Source: Tessaracoccus defluvii (GTDB lineage: Bacteria; Actinomycetota; Actinomycetes; Propionibacteriales; Propionibacteriaceae). Taken from it: 64,000 bases of DNA. Location: contig NZ_CP060789.1 of the NCBI RefSeq assembly GCF_014489575.1, positions 2,976,001 through 3,040,000 of the forward strand, written 5' to 3'. The notes under the pieces were generated by a model that ran no database searches, was not told the origin of the DNA, and was given only the letters and a program-made list of their open reading frames with translations. A program made the translations under genes and the position numbers. Shown piece after piece: positions 1 through 8,559 of the stretch; positions within the stretch are counted from its first letter, which is position 1; each line of letters starts with the position of its first letter.

Positions 1-780
1 CTCCACGACGCCCTGGCCACGGTCACCACCCTTCAGGGAGAACTGATGATCCGTGACCGGGTCACGTTCCTCTCCCCGGCCGAGGCTGGCCTCCAGGTCG
101 CCGAGATCCTCGCCGCCCGCCCACCAGCGACATGGGAGCAGCACCTCACCGACGTGCCGGAGAAGCAGGCTCGGCACCTGGTGGCGCGGACCCATGCCTG
201 GACAGCCACCCCGACTGCCGCCGCCGACCACGCGCGACAGCAGACACGGCAGATGCGTGGCCGCCTCGACCAGACCCCAGCCCAGCGCTGGCAGCGCTGG
301 GCAGACCTCACCGGCATGGCCGGGGCGCGGGAGTGGCCGAAGCTCGCCGCCCGGCTCGACGAACTCCACCACGCCGGGGCTGACACCACAATGCTGGCGA
401 GACGGCTTGCGAAGGCGCCGGCCGCAGTCGCCGCTGCGACCCTGGCGCACCACCGCCCGGGGCGGGCAGTGGAGGTCGACTGGCGTCCCTGGGCCGAGAT
501 CGTCAATGCCGGGTTGCTGGCGGATCAGAGGTGGCGGAGTGTCCAGACCGACCTGAGCCGGCTGCAATTCCTCGGCACCGACCTCGCGGCCCTGGCCGCC
601 GCGATGGCTGGTCGCCACCCGGAGACAGTGCTGGTGACGTTGCGGAACGCGCTACGCGTCCACGTCGGCAAGTTCGGCCTCAACAGTGGCGCAGATCAAC
701 AATCTTCACCGGCCACTCGAGCCCAGCTCGGAATCGGCGGGCCCGACGAAACGCCGGGGCGCACGCCTCCCCAGCGATGA
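1..780 (+). CDS. 3' part of a large unrecognised protein
   Basis: The reading frame is open from the first base of the window, so the start lies upstream; the ATG at 46 has no good ribosome site and is probably internal. The visible 259 residues are Ala/Arg-rich, predicted helical and soluble, with no membrane segment or motif I recognise. Such helical, Ala/Arg-rich tails are common at the C-terminus of actinobacterial relaxases and other large mobile-element proteins, which would fit the conjugation genes further right, but this is only a guess. The last 40 residues are low in structure and may be poorly conserved. Confidence 0.5.
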   Translation, partial: LHDALATVTTLQGELMIRDRVTFLSPAEAGLQVAEILAARPPATWEQHLTDVPEKQARHLVARTHAWTATPTAAADHARQQTRQMRGRLDQTPAQRWQRWADLTGMAGAREWPKLAARLDELHHAGADTTMLARRLAKAPAAVAAATLAHHRPGRAVEVDWRPWAEIVNAGLLADQRWRSVQTDLSRLQFLGTDLAALAAAMAGRHPETVLVTLRNALRVHVGKFGLNSGADQQSSPATRAQLGIGGPDETPGRTPPQR

Positions 781-960
781 GCCCCCGACTGTTTGTAATG
801 CCAGTGTTGGTGGATCTCTCGCTTAGCACTTGGCGAAAGACGAGGCCCATGGCCCCGGGGGATCGAAAGATCGAGTCCGTCACGGAGAGATCGCCCATCA
901 GCAGCAGTCTGCTTCGCAGCTCTCCACCCCCACCCGGCCGTTATGTAACGATTCGATAAC

Positions 961-1024
961 GGCGTTTGCGTCAAAGCGTTTGACGTTCTTACGGTGATGC
1001 AAACGTTTAACTTCAATCGTTTGA
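961..1024 (+). promoter_or_regulatory. LacI-type operator cluster upstream of the regulator gene
   Basis: Three related palindromes lie in the leader of the LacI-family gene. The best is CGTCAAAGCGTTTGACG at 969-985, with 7 of 8 pairs matching around a central C. A core AAACGTTT lies at 1001-1008 and TCAATCGTTTGA at 1013-1024, the last just upstream of the ribosome site. The shared TCAAA/CGTTTGA pattern matches the usual LacI/GalR operator type. Repeated sites imply autoregulation and probably control of the downstream sugar operon. The block is AT-richer than its surroundings and should also hold the promoter. Confidence 0.7.
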
Positions 1025-1038
1025 CGAGAGGTATGTCG

Positions 1039-2088
1039 ATGGTGACACTCAAGGACATCGCGGCCCATGTCGGGGTCTCGATCTCGGCGGTGTCACTCGT
1101 CCTCAACGACCGGGGCGAGGGGCGAGTTCGTCCCGACGTGGCCGTCCGGATCCGGACTGTGGCGGATGAGCTCGGGTACGCCCCTAATCTCTTGGCCCGC
1201 GGACTCAAAACCAACCAGTCACACATCATCGGGCTGCTGTCGGACCAGGTGGCCTCCGTCCCGTTCGCGGGCCAGATGCTGGGGGGCGCGCAAGTCAGCG
1301 CGGCGGAGGAGGATTTCCTTCTCATCGTCGTCGATACCGCCGGCAACCGGGATCTTGACGGGACCGCAGTCAAGACCCTCTTGCAGCGCAATATCGAGGC
1401 GCTCATCGTCGCCACCGACTTCCATCGGGAGGTGGATCTTCCGATGACGCCCCGAGCCATGCCTGTGGTAGTCCTCGATGGGCTGCCCAGGGATCGCTCG
1501 GCCGTCGCGGACTGGGTGATCCCGGATGAGACGGGCGGGGCGTACGCCGCCACCACCCATCTCATCCTGGCCGGGCATCGACGGATAGCGTTCTGCAACG
1601 TCGAGGACGAGCGGTTCGTGGCCCGCACGCTCCGCCGTGCCGGCTACGAGGCCGCTCTGTCCGCCGCCGGGCTCACGCCCGACCCCGCTCTGATAGTCGA
1701 TGCCTCCGATCCCAGCACGGCGGCCGGTCGCGTCCAGGCCCGCCGCCTCCTCTCTACGCACGACCGGCCCACGGCAGTGTTCTGCTTCTCAGACCAGATC
1801 GCCTTCGGCTTCTACCAGGTAGCCCAGGAACTGGGCCTGCGGATTCCCGACGACCTCTCGATCATCGGCTTCGACGACCAGCCGTTCATAGCCGACAGCC
1901 TCCTCCCCGGACTCACCACCGTCCGGCTACCCCACCGCGACATGGGCACCTGGGCGGCACGCCAGGCGATCGCCCGCCTTCGCGGGGACGCGCCGTCGGG
2001 CCCGGTGAGCACCCAGATGCCATGTCCGCTAGTGGAGCGCGCATCCGTCGCTCCCCCCAACCCCGAAGGAGGTACCCCACGCACCTGA
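1039..2088 (+). CDS. LacI-family sugar-responsive transcriptional regulator
   Basis: A 349-residue protein of normal LacI length. Residues 2-22 form the classical N-terminal helix-turn-helix (VTLKDIAAHVGVSISAVSLVL), followed by a hinge helix and a periplasmic-binding-protein-like ligand domain; the C-terminal part carries the family signature IIGFDDQPF. I chose the ATG at 1039 because MVTLKDIA is the usual family start and GAGAGG at 1025-1030 is correctly spaced from it; the ATG at 994 would add a tail not seen in the family. It sits upstream of and in line with an ABC importer and GH172 gene, so it most likely represses that operon until a sugar is bound. Confidence 0.9.
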   Translation: MVTLKDIAAHVGVSISAVSLVLNDRGEGRVRPDVAVRIRTVADELGYAPNLLARGLKTNQSHIIGLLSDQVASVPFAGQMLGGAQVSAAEEDFLLIVVDTAGNRDLDGTAVKTLLQRNIEALIVATDFHREVDLPMTPRAMPVVVLDGLPRDRSAVADWVIPDETGGAYAATTHLILAGHRRIAFCNVEDERFVARTLRRAGYEAALSAAGLTPDPALIVDASDPSTAAGRVQARRLLSTHDRPTAVFCFSDQIAFGFYQVAQELGLRIPDDLSIIGFDDQPFIADSLLPGLTTVRLPHRDMGTWAARQAIARLRGDAPSGPVSTQMPCPLVERASVAPPNPEGGTPRT

Positions 2089-2267
2089 TGCCTTCCCACT
2101 GAACAACTCCGCCGTCGCTGACGACGGCGACACCGGCTGAGCGCCACACCACTCAGCCCCTCTGTCGGCGCGCCCATCGCGGCGCCCCTCCGCCCATCCC
2201 AGAAGCGCCCCCGTGGCGTCGGTCGACCCTGCCCTCAGGGCGACCCCCTTACCCAAGGAGAAATCCC

Positions 2268-3581
2268 ATGAGCACACGCTCCCCCCTCCGCCGGCTCGGC
2301 GCCCTCGCAGCGGCCGCGGCCCTCAGCACCGTCGCCCTCAGCGCCTGCGGCCAGGACCAGCCCGCCGACCCCGACGCGCCCCGCACATTCACCATCCTCC
2401 AGTACGAGGACCCTAATAGCCCCCAGGCCCAGGGGTGGAAGAAGGCGGTGGAATTGTTCGAGGCCGAGCACCCCAACGTCACCGTCGACTTCCAACAGAC
2501 GAGCTTCGACGCCATGCGGCAGAACGCGAAGATCACCCTGTCCGGCAACGATGTCCCGGACGTCATCGAGTTCAACAAGGGCAACGCCGATGGCGGCCAG
2601 CTCGCCGGTCAGGGCCTCCTCGAGCCGCTCACCGAGCAGGTCGAGGAGCGCGGCTGGGACGAGAAGGTGACCGGCTCCATGGCCGCCTTCGCCCAGTACG
2701 ACGAGAACGGCATGGCAGGCTCGGGCGACTGGTACGGCATCCCCAACATCGGCGAGTTCGTCATGCTCTACTACAACAAGGAACTGTTCGCCGAGGCTGG
2801 CATCACCGAGGTCCCCACCACCCTGGAGGATTTCGAGGCCGCGATGGATCAGCTGATGGCCGCCGGCATCCTGCCGATCTCCAGTTCCGCCAATACCAGT
2901 CAGGGCTTCAACCAGATGTGGGTGTGGTACTCGCTGGTCTCCGCGGAGGCGTCGCGGGACCAGATCGACGACTTCATGTTCGTGCGCAACCCCGTCGACT
3001 TCAGCGCCGCGCCGTGGGGCACTGGTACGGCCCGCTTCCAGGAGTGGATCGACAAGGGCTACGTCGGCGACCAGCTGGGCGGGCTGTCCTTCGAGCAGGC
3101 CATCGTCAATTTCCTCAGCGGCGACGCCGCCATGGTGATGTGGAATGACCCGCAGTTCGCGCGGATCAGCAACGATGCGCAGTTCGACTGGGGCTACTTC
3201 ACGCTCCCCGGTGCCAACCTGACGATGGGCTCGTCAGGGCATCTGTGGGGCGTCCCGGCCAAGGCCGAGAACAAGGATCTGGCCTACGACTGGATCGACA
3301 TCACACTCAGCCAGGAGGTCCAGGACACCATCAGCGCTGCCGGCGGCCTCGCGCTGGCAGGCGACACCAGCAAGATCGAGGACGAGGCCTACCGAGGCCT
3401 GGCCGAGCGGTTCAACGAGCTGGTCGAGGCCGACACCCTCTCGTTCTACCCCGACTACCCCGTGCCCGGATTCCTGGACTTCATCCAGAACCACATGCAG
3501 GCCATGTCGAACGGCAACGAGACGGCCGACGAGTACATCGCCGCCCTGCAGGAGTTCTACGACGAGGGCACCCAGTCCTGA
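2268..3581 (+). CDS. Sugar ABC transporter substrate-binding lipoprotein (family 1)
   Basis: This 437-residue protein has a lipoprotein signal peptide ending in the lipobox LSAC, so it should be anchored by lipid outside the membrane. The mature part matches the MalE/UgpB type of extracellular solute-binding protein, with the WYGIPNIGEFVMLYYNKELF region typical of the class. AAGGAG precedes the ATG at good spacing. It is followed by two MalF/MalG-type permease genes and a GH172 glycosidase, so the ligand is probably a di- or oligosaccharide. No ATPase gene is present in the operon; in Actinobacteria such importers usually share a MsiK-type ATPase encoded elsewhere. Confidence 0.9.
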   Translation: MSTRSPLRRLGALAAAAALSTVALSACGQDQPADPDAPRTFTILQYEDPNSPQAQGWKKAVELFEAEHPNVTVDFQQTSFDAMRQNAKITLSGNDVPDVIEFNKGNADGGQLAGQGLLEPLTEQVEERGWDEKVTGSMAAFAQYDENGMAGSGDWYGIPNIGEFVMLYYNKELFAEAGITEVPTTLEDFEAAMDQLMAAGILPISSSANTSQGFNQMWVWYSLVSAEASRDQIDDFMFVRNPVDFSAAPWGTGTARFQEWIDKGYVGDQLGGLSFEQAIVNFLSGDAAMVMWNDPQFARISNDAQFDWGYFTLPGANLTMGSSGHLWGVPAKAENKDLAYDWIDITLSQEVQDTISAAGGLALAGDTSKIEDEAYRGLAERFNELVEADTLSFYPDYPVPGFLDFIQNHMQAMSNGNETADEYIAALQEFYDEGTQS

Positions 3582-3589
3582 GTGACACC

Positions 3590-3618
3590 GGTCGGGGCGC
3601 CCACGCGGCGCCCCGACC
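3590..3618 (+). terminator. Perfect intergenic hairpin between binding-protein and permease genes
   Basis: A perfect 12-bp inverted repeat (GGTCGGGGCGCC and its complement) encloses a 5-base loop, CACGC, immediately after the binding-protein stop codon. No T-run follows on the plus strand. Hairpins in this position usually act as partial terminators or 3' mRNA stabilisers, giving more binding protein than permease. Confidence 0.6.
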
Positions 3619-3649
3619 CCACCCGACTTCCCACAGACAGGTCCGTCCC

Positions 3650-4567
3650 ATGCCTCTGACCCGATCCGTCGCCCGGACATTGCGCCGGCGCGAGCGCTCC
3701 TACTGGTGGTACCTGGTGCCGATCGGCATCTCGTTCACCGCCATCGTCCTGCTCCCGTTCGCCATGAACATCGGCTTCAGCCTCTTCCAGTGGAAGGGCG
3801 GTCTGGCCCCGATGCGTTGGTACGGACTCGGCAACTACGTCGACCTGCTGCAGGACGAGCAGTTCTGGCAGTCCTTCCAGAACTCACTGTTCATGGTCAT
3901 CGCCATCACGGTCATCCCCACCGCTATCGGCATCCTGCTGGCGGCGATGCTCTTCGACTACCTGGGCCGGACGTTCGGCTCGCGTGTCGCGTCCTTCCTC
4001 CGCGCCACCTACTATCTTCCCCAGATTCTCCCCATCGCGGTGGCCGGCTTCATCTGGAGCTGGATCCTTGACCCGGCCAACGGCTCGATCAACACGTTCC
4101 TCAAGTTGATCGGGGTGGCGAAGCCCCCGGACTGGCTGGGCGATCCCAACCTGGCGATCTACGGCCTCATGGCCATGCTCGTGTGGCTGCAGCTGGGCTA
4201 CCCCGTCGTCATCTTCATGGCCGCCCTCTCCCGCGTCAGCCCCGAACTGTACGAGGCGGCCTCCCTCGACGGTGCCGGCTGGTGGCGCCAGTTTGCCGCC
4301 ATCACGCTGCCGACGATTCGCCCCGAGATGTTCATCGTGGTCCTTACCGCGACGGTGGCCGCGCTCAAGGTGTTCGCGCCGGTGCTCATCCTCACCGGCG
4401 GGGGTCCCGAGGGCTCAACCGTTGTGCCCTCCTACTACGCCTACCGCAACTTCTTCGAGCTCTCCCAGGTGGGCTACGGAGCCACCATCGCGACCGTGAT
4501 GTCGCTTCTCATCTTCGTCATTGCAGCCGTGATGCTCACCTGGCAGCGCCGCAGCGAGCACTCCTGA
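3650..4567 (+). CDS. Sugar ABC transporter permease, MalF/UgpA type
   Basis: 305 residues with about six membrane segments and the EAA loop (EAASLDGAGWWRQFAAITLP) near residue 205, which couples to the ATPase. It belongs to the family-1 carbohydrate uptake permeases that act as the first subunit of a heterodimer. The frame is open far upstream, but the ATG at 3650 is preceded by ACAGG, follows the hairpin, and gives the normal MPL...RR cytoplasmic N-terminus. The next permease gene begins 8 bases after the stop codon. Confidence 0.9.
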   Translation: MPLTRSVARTLRRRERSYWWYLVPIGISFTAIVLLPFAMNIGFSLFQWKGGLAPMRWYGLGNYVDLLQDEQFWQSFQNSLFMVIAITVIPTAIGILLAAMLFDYLGRTFGSRVASFLRATYYLPQILPIAVAGFIWSWILDPANGSINTFLKLIGVAKPPDWLGDPNLAIYGLMAMLVWLQLGYPVVIFMAALSRVSPELYEAASLDGAGWWRQFAAITLPTIRPEMFIVVLTATVAALKVFAPVLILTGGGPEGSTVVPSYYAYRNFFELSQVGYGATIATVMSLLIFVIAAVMLTWQRRSEHS

Positions 4568-4575
4568 AAGGACCG

Positions 4576-5472
4576 ATGATGACCACCTCCACCACCACCA
4601 CTCCGGTTGGCGGCCGCCCCGCTGTCGATTCCGCGCCCCGGCGCCGCCGGCGCCACACCCCGATGCGCTGGGTGGTCCTGGGCGTCGCAGTCCTGGTCTC
4701 CGTGATTATGCTCGCGCCGTTCCTGCTCATGGTCCTCAACGCATTCAAGACCAGTGCTGATTACTCGTCCAACGGCCCCATCGCCTGGCCACAGTCGTTC
4801 ACAGTCGACGCGTTCCTCCACTACCTGGGACTGGTCAACTTCCCCCGTGCACTGTGGAACTCGATCATCATCTCCACCGTGGTGGCCTTCGCCGGCGTCG
4901 CGCTGGCGCTGGTCAGCTCATACGGGATCGGCATCGGTCGGGTCAAGGGCAGCGGCCCCATCCTGGCGGTCCTCCTGCTCGCCACCATGCTCCCGCACGA
5001 GGCCCTGATCTACCCCCTGTTCTACGGGGCGCAAGCCACGGGCACGTTCAACACCATCTGGTCTGTGATCATCGTGTTCACCGTCCTGCAGGCCGCGTTC
5101 GGGACCTACCTGCTCGCCAGCGTCATGGGCACGATCCCCAAGGAACTGCTCGACGCGGCCTCCATGGACGGCGCGACGCGCTGGCAGATCCTCTGGCTCA
5201 TCATCGTGCCGGTGCTGCGCCCCACACTGTCCGTGCTGTTGGTGTTCTTCTTCATCTGGACCTGGAACGAGTTCTACATCCCCGTGGTCCTCCTCGCCGA
5301 CCAGTCCTCACAGACCGTGCCCATCGCACTGGCCACCCTGCGCGGCCAACACTCCATCGACATCACCGTGCTCAACGCGGGCTCGCTGCTGTCCCTGCTG
5401 CCGACGCTGGTGTTCTTCCTCATCTTCCAGCGCACCCTCAGCCACGGCGTCACCGCCGGGGCCGTCAAGTAA
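4576..5472 (+). CDS. Sugar ABC transporter permease, MalG/UgpE type
   Basis: 298 residues; a Thr-rich and basic cytoplasmic N-terminus precedes about six membrane segments. The EAA loop appears as DAASMDGATRWQILWLIIVP around residue 195. It is the partner of the preceding permease. Two adjacent ATG codons at 4576 and 4579 are both possible starts; GAAAGGA lies just upstream. The gene continues the operon into the GH172 gene 26 bases later. Confidence 0.9.
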   Translation: MMTTSTTTTPVGGRPAVDSAPRRRRRHTPMRWVVLGVAVLVSVIMLAPFLLMVLNAFKTSADYSSNGPIAWPQSFTVDAFLHYLGLVNFPRALWNSIIISTVVAFAGVALALVSSYGIGIGRVKGSGPILAVLLLATMLPHEALIYPLFYGAQATGTFNTIWSVIIVFTVLQAAFGTYLLASVMGTIPKELLDAASMDGATRWQILWLIIVPVLRPTLSVLLVFFFIWTWNEFYIPVVLLADQSSQTVPIALATLRGQHSIDITVLNAGSLLSLLPTLVFFLIFQRTLSHGVTAGAVK

Positions 5473-5498
5473 CCCCTACTCACCCAGAAGGATCACCA

Positions 5499-6596
5499 GT
5501 GTTCCACTCCATCTCCATCCCGCAGCCCACGCCCGGCGTTCGCAGCCGCACCATCAACGCGGAGAACCCCACCGGTGCCATCGGCGCCGCCGCCCAGGCC
5601 GCGTCGAACCTCGGCCCGGGGCGCAAGGGCTCGGCCTACTACCCCCTCCCCACAGGGGAGACCCTCACGCTCGCCCACATCGAGGGTCCGGGCGTGATCC
5701 GCCACATCTGGATCACCGTCGCCGAGGCCACCGAGGCCGGGCCGTTCGTGCTTCGCGACCTCGTCCTGCGCGCCTACTGGGACGGCTCCGAACACCCCTC
5801 GGTCGAGGTGCCGCTGGGCGACTTCTTCTGCAACGGCTTCGCCACCAGCGCGCTCGTCACCTCCGTACCGATCGTCGTGGCCCCCACTCGCGGCATGAAC
5901 AGCTACTTCCCGATGCCGTTCCGCCAGTCCGCGCGCCTCACCCTGGAGAGCCAGCACGGCGGCGACCTTCCCCACGTCTTCTATCAGGTGGACTACACCA
6001 CCGGCGACGACGTCCCTGCCGACGCGGCCTACTTCCACGCACAATGGAGGCGCTCCAACGGCACCACGGCGCTCGGCGAGGACCACGTCATCCTCGACGG
6101 CGTGAAAGGGTCGGGCACCTACCTCGGCACCTACGTAGCGGTCGCCTCCCTCCAGCGCTACTGGTGGGGCGAGGGCGAGGTGAAGTTCTTCATCGACGAC
6201 GACGACCAGTTCCCCACACTCTGCACCACCGGCCTGGAGGACTACGCCGGCGGCGCGTGGGCCTTCCAGGACGAGCTGCGGGCAGACCCGGAGCCCGAGG
6301 TGCTCACCTTCAGCGCCCCCTACTTCGGATACCCCTTCTACTCCGCCCAGGACCGAACCAAGGCCTCGCCCTTCGCCACCGCCATGCCCCAGATGCACGG
6401 CATGTACCGTTGGCACCTGCCGGACCCCATCTTCTTCACCGAGCGGCTGCGCGTCACAGTCCAGCAGATCGGGGCCTGGGACCACGGCCTGTTCGAGCGC
6501 AGCGACGACATCTCCACGACGGCCTACTGGTACCAGACCACACCGCACCAGCCGTTCCCCGGGCTGCCCTCAGCTCAGGACCGTCGACCCCGATGA
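5499..6596 (+). CDS. GH172-family (DUF2961) glycoside hydrolase
   Basis: 365 residues starting at GTG 5499, with AGAAGG at good spacing. The sequence carries the DUF2961 hallmark TGLEDYAGGAWAF near residue 245 and the GPGVIRHIW region near residue 65. No signal peptide is visible, so the enzyme should act in the cytoplasm on imported oligosaccharide. GH172 members known from the literature are difructose-dianhydride/alpha-D-fructofuranosidase enzymes of bifidobacteria and exo-alpha-D-arabinofuranosidases that trim mycobacterial arabinan; sequence alone does not choose between them here. It is the last gene of the LacI-ABC operon, which fits uptake followed by hydrolysis. Confidence 0.85.
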   Translation: MFHSISIPQPTPGVRSRTINAENPTGAIGAAAQAASNLGPGRKGSAYYPLPTGETLTLAHIEGPGVIRHIWITVAEATEAGPFVLRDLVLRAYWDGSEHPSVEVPLGDFFCNGFATSALVTSVPIVVAPTRGMNSYFPMPFRQSARLTLESQHGGDLPHVFYQVDYTTGDDVPADAAYFHAQWRRSNGTTALGEDHVILDGVKGSGTYLGTYVAVASLQRYWWGEGEVKFFIDDDDQFPTLCTTGLEDYAGGAWAFQDELRADPEPEVLTFSAPYFGYPFYSAQDRTKASPFATAMPQMHGMYRWHLPDPIFFTERLRVTVQQIGAWDHGLFERSDDISTTAYWYQTTPHQPFPGLPSAQDRRPR

Positions 6597-6755
6597 CGAG
6601 GCTGTTGGCGCACGCCGGGACTCTCAGATGAACCGTCTGCCTGTTTAGCTAGGCCTTGCCAAGCGTGACGTTGCCGCACACTCAGGCGCCCCGGTCACTA
6701 GCATCAACGCTGGCGGTGAGGACAAGGTCGGGGTCTTGCCCACCCATCCATCGGG

Positions 6756-6786
6756 CCAAGGTCACGGCTCCAGTCCGTGACCTTGG
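6756..6786. repeat. Perfect 12-bp inverted repeat with 7-base loop
   Basis: CCAAGGTCACGG at 6756-6767 pairs perfectly with 6775-6786 across the loop CTCCAGT. No T-run follows on either strand. It lies in the non-coding tract between the GH172 operon and the IS256 remnants. It could be a factor-dependent terminator for the GH172 operon, a binding site, or part of a mobile element end. Confidence 0.6.
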
Positions 6787-6849
6787 CTCTGAGCTGCTCG
6801 CCATCGACTCGAACCCGGTCGTCGTTGGCCGCATCATTTGTGACTTCGG

Positions 6850-6996
6850 ACGCGGCGCGCAGCACGGCCGTGGGGGTCGGGTTGAGCGAAGATCATGCGA
6901 AACACGGCCGCGGCCATCTCCATCTGCCCCTTCGGGACCAGAGCGAGGAGGCTGCGGGCAGAGTGGACCCGGCAGTGTTGACTGGCCCAGGTGCCA
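6850..6996 (-). pseudogene. IS256-family transposase fragment (minus-strand copy)
   Basis: Reading the minus strand gives an internal piece of an IS256-type transposase, including the conserved VPKGQMEMAAAVFRMIFAQP. Nothing recognisable of the N-terminal catalytic half or of the C-terminus is left. Its left edge is unclear. The fragment faces the other IS256 remnant that begins about ten bases to the right on the opposite strand, and both contain the same protein segment, so two copies have been joined in inverted orientation by deletion or recombination. Confidence 0.65.
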
Positions 6997-7006
6997 CGCA
7001 GCGAGG

Positions 7007-7415
7007 GCGCAAATGGAGGCCGCGGTGTTCCGCACCATCTTCGCCCACCCACCAGCGACGCCGTCGCAGCCACCTGGGACCAGGTCCGCGACCAGCTCCG
7101 CCCGTTACCCCAAGCTCGGACCCCACATGGACCTGGCCAAGGCCGAGGCCCTGGCCTTCACCGGCTTCCCCCGTCTGCACAGGACCAAGATCTGGTCCAC
7201 CAACCCCTCGAGCGGTTGAACAAAGAGATCAAACGCCGCGCCCGGCTCGTGGGGATATTCCCCAACGAGGCCGCGGTCATGCGACTGATCGGGATGGTCC
7301 TGGCCGACACCAAGGATGAATGGATCACCGACGAGCGCCGCTACCTTCCGAAGGATCCATGGCCAAACTCCTCCCGGAACCCGATAGTGAACCCATCACC
7401 GGCAGCGAATCGTGA
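7007..7415 (+). pseudogene. IS256-family transposase C-terminal remnant, frameshifted
   Basis: The plus strand encodes the C-terminal third of an IS256 transposase in three successive frames. MEAAVFRTIFAHP begins it, LAFTGFPRLHRTKIWSTNP follows, then after a shift near 7205 NPLERLNKEIKRRARLVGIF, and after another near 7350 a natural C-terminus MAKLLPEPDSEP...S ending at 7415. The catalytic DDE residues of the first half are missing, so the element is dead whatever the cause of the frameshifts. Confidence 0.8.
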
Positions 7416-7493
7416 GCACCGAAGACGTCACCTCGAGAGCCCACCACCCCACGGGACGTGATACTTCGAGCGCGCCAGCGGGCCCCTGAATCG

Positions 7494-8477
7494 TTACCAG
7501 GTTGGGGTTGGAGATGGTCCACTAAGAAGCATGCGAGCGGTTTCCTCGTCGGTGACGAGGCTGTTGATGTACCTACTGGCGATGGCTACGCGAATGGCTT
7601 CGCGCTTAGTCTTGCCTCCGGCCACCCCGATCACATTAGGGATTTGCTGTAGGCGCGCTCCATCGATCGCGAGGATTCGACCGGCGAACTCGCGCTCGTC
7701 TACGACCTGGCCGTCGTCGTTCAGAAGGACGCCCCCGACTTCGGCACGTACCCCCAACCGGTCCAGCTCTGCTTGGTCGTCTCGCGAGAACTGCACGCGG
7801 AGCTGTGAGTTGGGAGGGTTCCAGCTGCCGATGGACATAAGGGCGACGGTTATGCGCTCGTGCATGCCGAAGGTGGTGGCGATCCCAGGGAGCCTCTTCA
7901 GTTCGTCGGCGGTCTCGGGAGACGGCAGGAGAAGGGGTGCGTAGAGCGGGAAGGCGGTGCCTTTGGTCCAGGACGCGATGCGTCGCACGATCTCGGTGGA
8001 GTTCTGGTCAGGCGCCCCGGTCATACCCGTGAGTTGGACGACCGGACATTGAGGAAGCGGTGGCAGGTGGGGGATGACCTCCTGGATGGAGCGCCCCCAG
8101 CCGATGCCCAGGATGTCTCGCTCGCCAAGTACCTTTCCGAGGAGTCTGGCCGCTGCAGCACCGAGAGCCGATCGCAGGCTTTCTTCTGCGCCGCTGCTAC
8201 GCGGAGTGGCGATGACGACGCAGCTGAGCAGCCCAAACTTCTCCTTCAGTGCCGCAGACAAGTCCGCGCCACCGGTCTGGTCCTCATGGATGCGGATCTC
8301 AACGATGCCTTGGTCCTGCGCCGCCTGCAGGAGGCGCGCGACCTTGAACCGAGATATGGACAGCGTCTCGGCGATCTGCAACTTTGAGAGCTGATCCAGG
8401 TAGTACATCTTAGCAACCGCTATTTTGAGATCATGTTCGGGCCCCTGGTTGCCATCCTCGTCCCCGCCATCGCTCAT
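7494..8477 (-). CDS. SorC-family sugar-binding transcriptional regulator
   Basis: 327 residues. An N-terminal helix-turn-helix (about residues 20-60, SKLQIAETLSISRFKVARLL) is followed by the SorC/DeoR-type sugar-phosphate-binding domain, with the GIGWGRSIQEVI motif near residue 125 and the VAGGKTKREAIRVAI helix near the C-terminus. It is transcribed away from the kinase-transporter-isomerase operon across an 82-base gap, the usual arrangement for a local regulator. The effector is probably a phosphorylated sugar made by that operon. The start codon lacks a strong ribosome site, and an AGCATGCT palindrome lies just upstream at 8481-8488. Confidence 0.9.
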   Translation of the reverse strand: MSDGGDEDGNQGPEHDLKIAVAKMYYLDQLSKLQIAETLSISRFKVARLLQAAQDQGIVEIRIHEDQTGGADLSAALKEKFGLLSCVVIATPRSSGAEESLRSALGAAAARLLGKVLGERDILGIGWGRSIQEVIPHLPPLPQCPVVQLTGMTGAPDQNSTEIVRRIASWTKGTAFPLYAPLLLPSPETADELKRLPGIATTFGMHERITVALMSIGSWNPPNSQLRVQFSRDDQAELDRLGVRAEVGGVLLNDDGQVVDEREFAGRILAIDGARLQQIPNVIGVAGGKTKREAIRVAIASRYINSLVTDEETARMLLSGPSPTPTW

Positions 8478-8559
8478 TTGAGCATGCTAGTGGAAATCTC
8501 TGCTCTTATGCAACAGGATTCGGAGACATAGCAGTTGGTTGCTCGTCAAGGGAGATGGG
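8478..8559. promoter_or_regulatory. Divergent promoter region between SorC regulator and kinase
   Basis: This 82-base gap must hold both divergent promoters. The palindrome AGCATGCT (8481-8488) lies near the regulator start, and AAGGGAG at 8548-8554 is the ribosome site for the kinase. The tract is AT-richer than its flanks. No longer operator repeat could be made out by eye. Confidence 0.5.

Noticed and set aside
696..1628. A 310-codon minus-strand frame over the LacI leader
   Set aside because: It runs through the operators and the clear LacI gene, and its product is Ser/Arg-rich without pattern.
5493..6548. A 351-codon minus-strand frame in the GH172 gene
   Set aside because: Mirror of the GH172 frame; Val/Gly-rich composition and no motif.
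7205..7350. IS256 frameshifts as further sequencing errors like those in gyrA
   Set aside because: They could include such errors, but the copy also lacks its first two thirds and faces another fragment, so it is a genuine remnant in any case.
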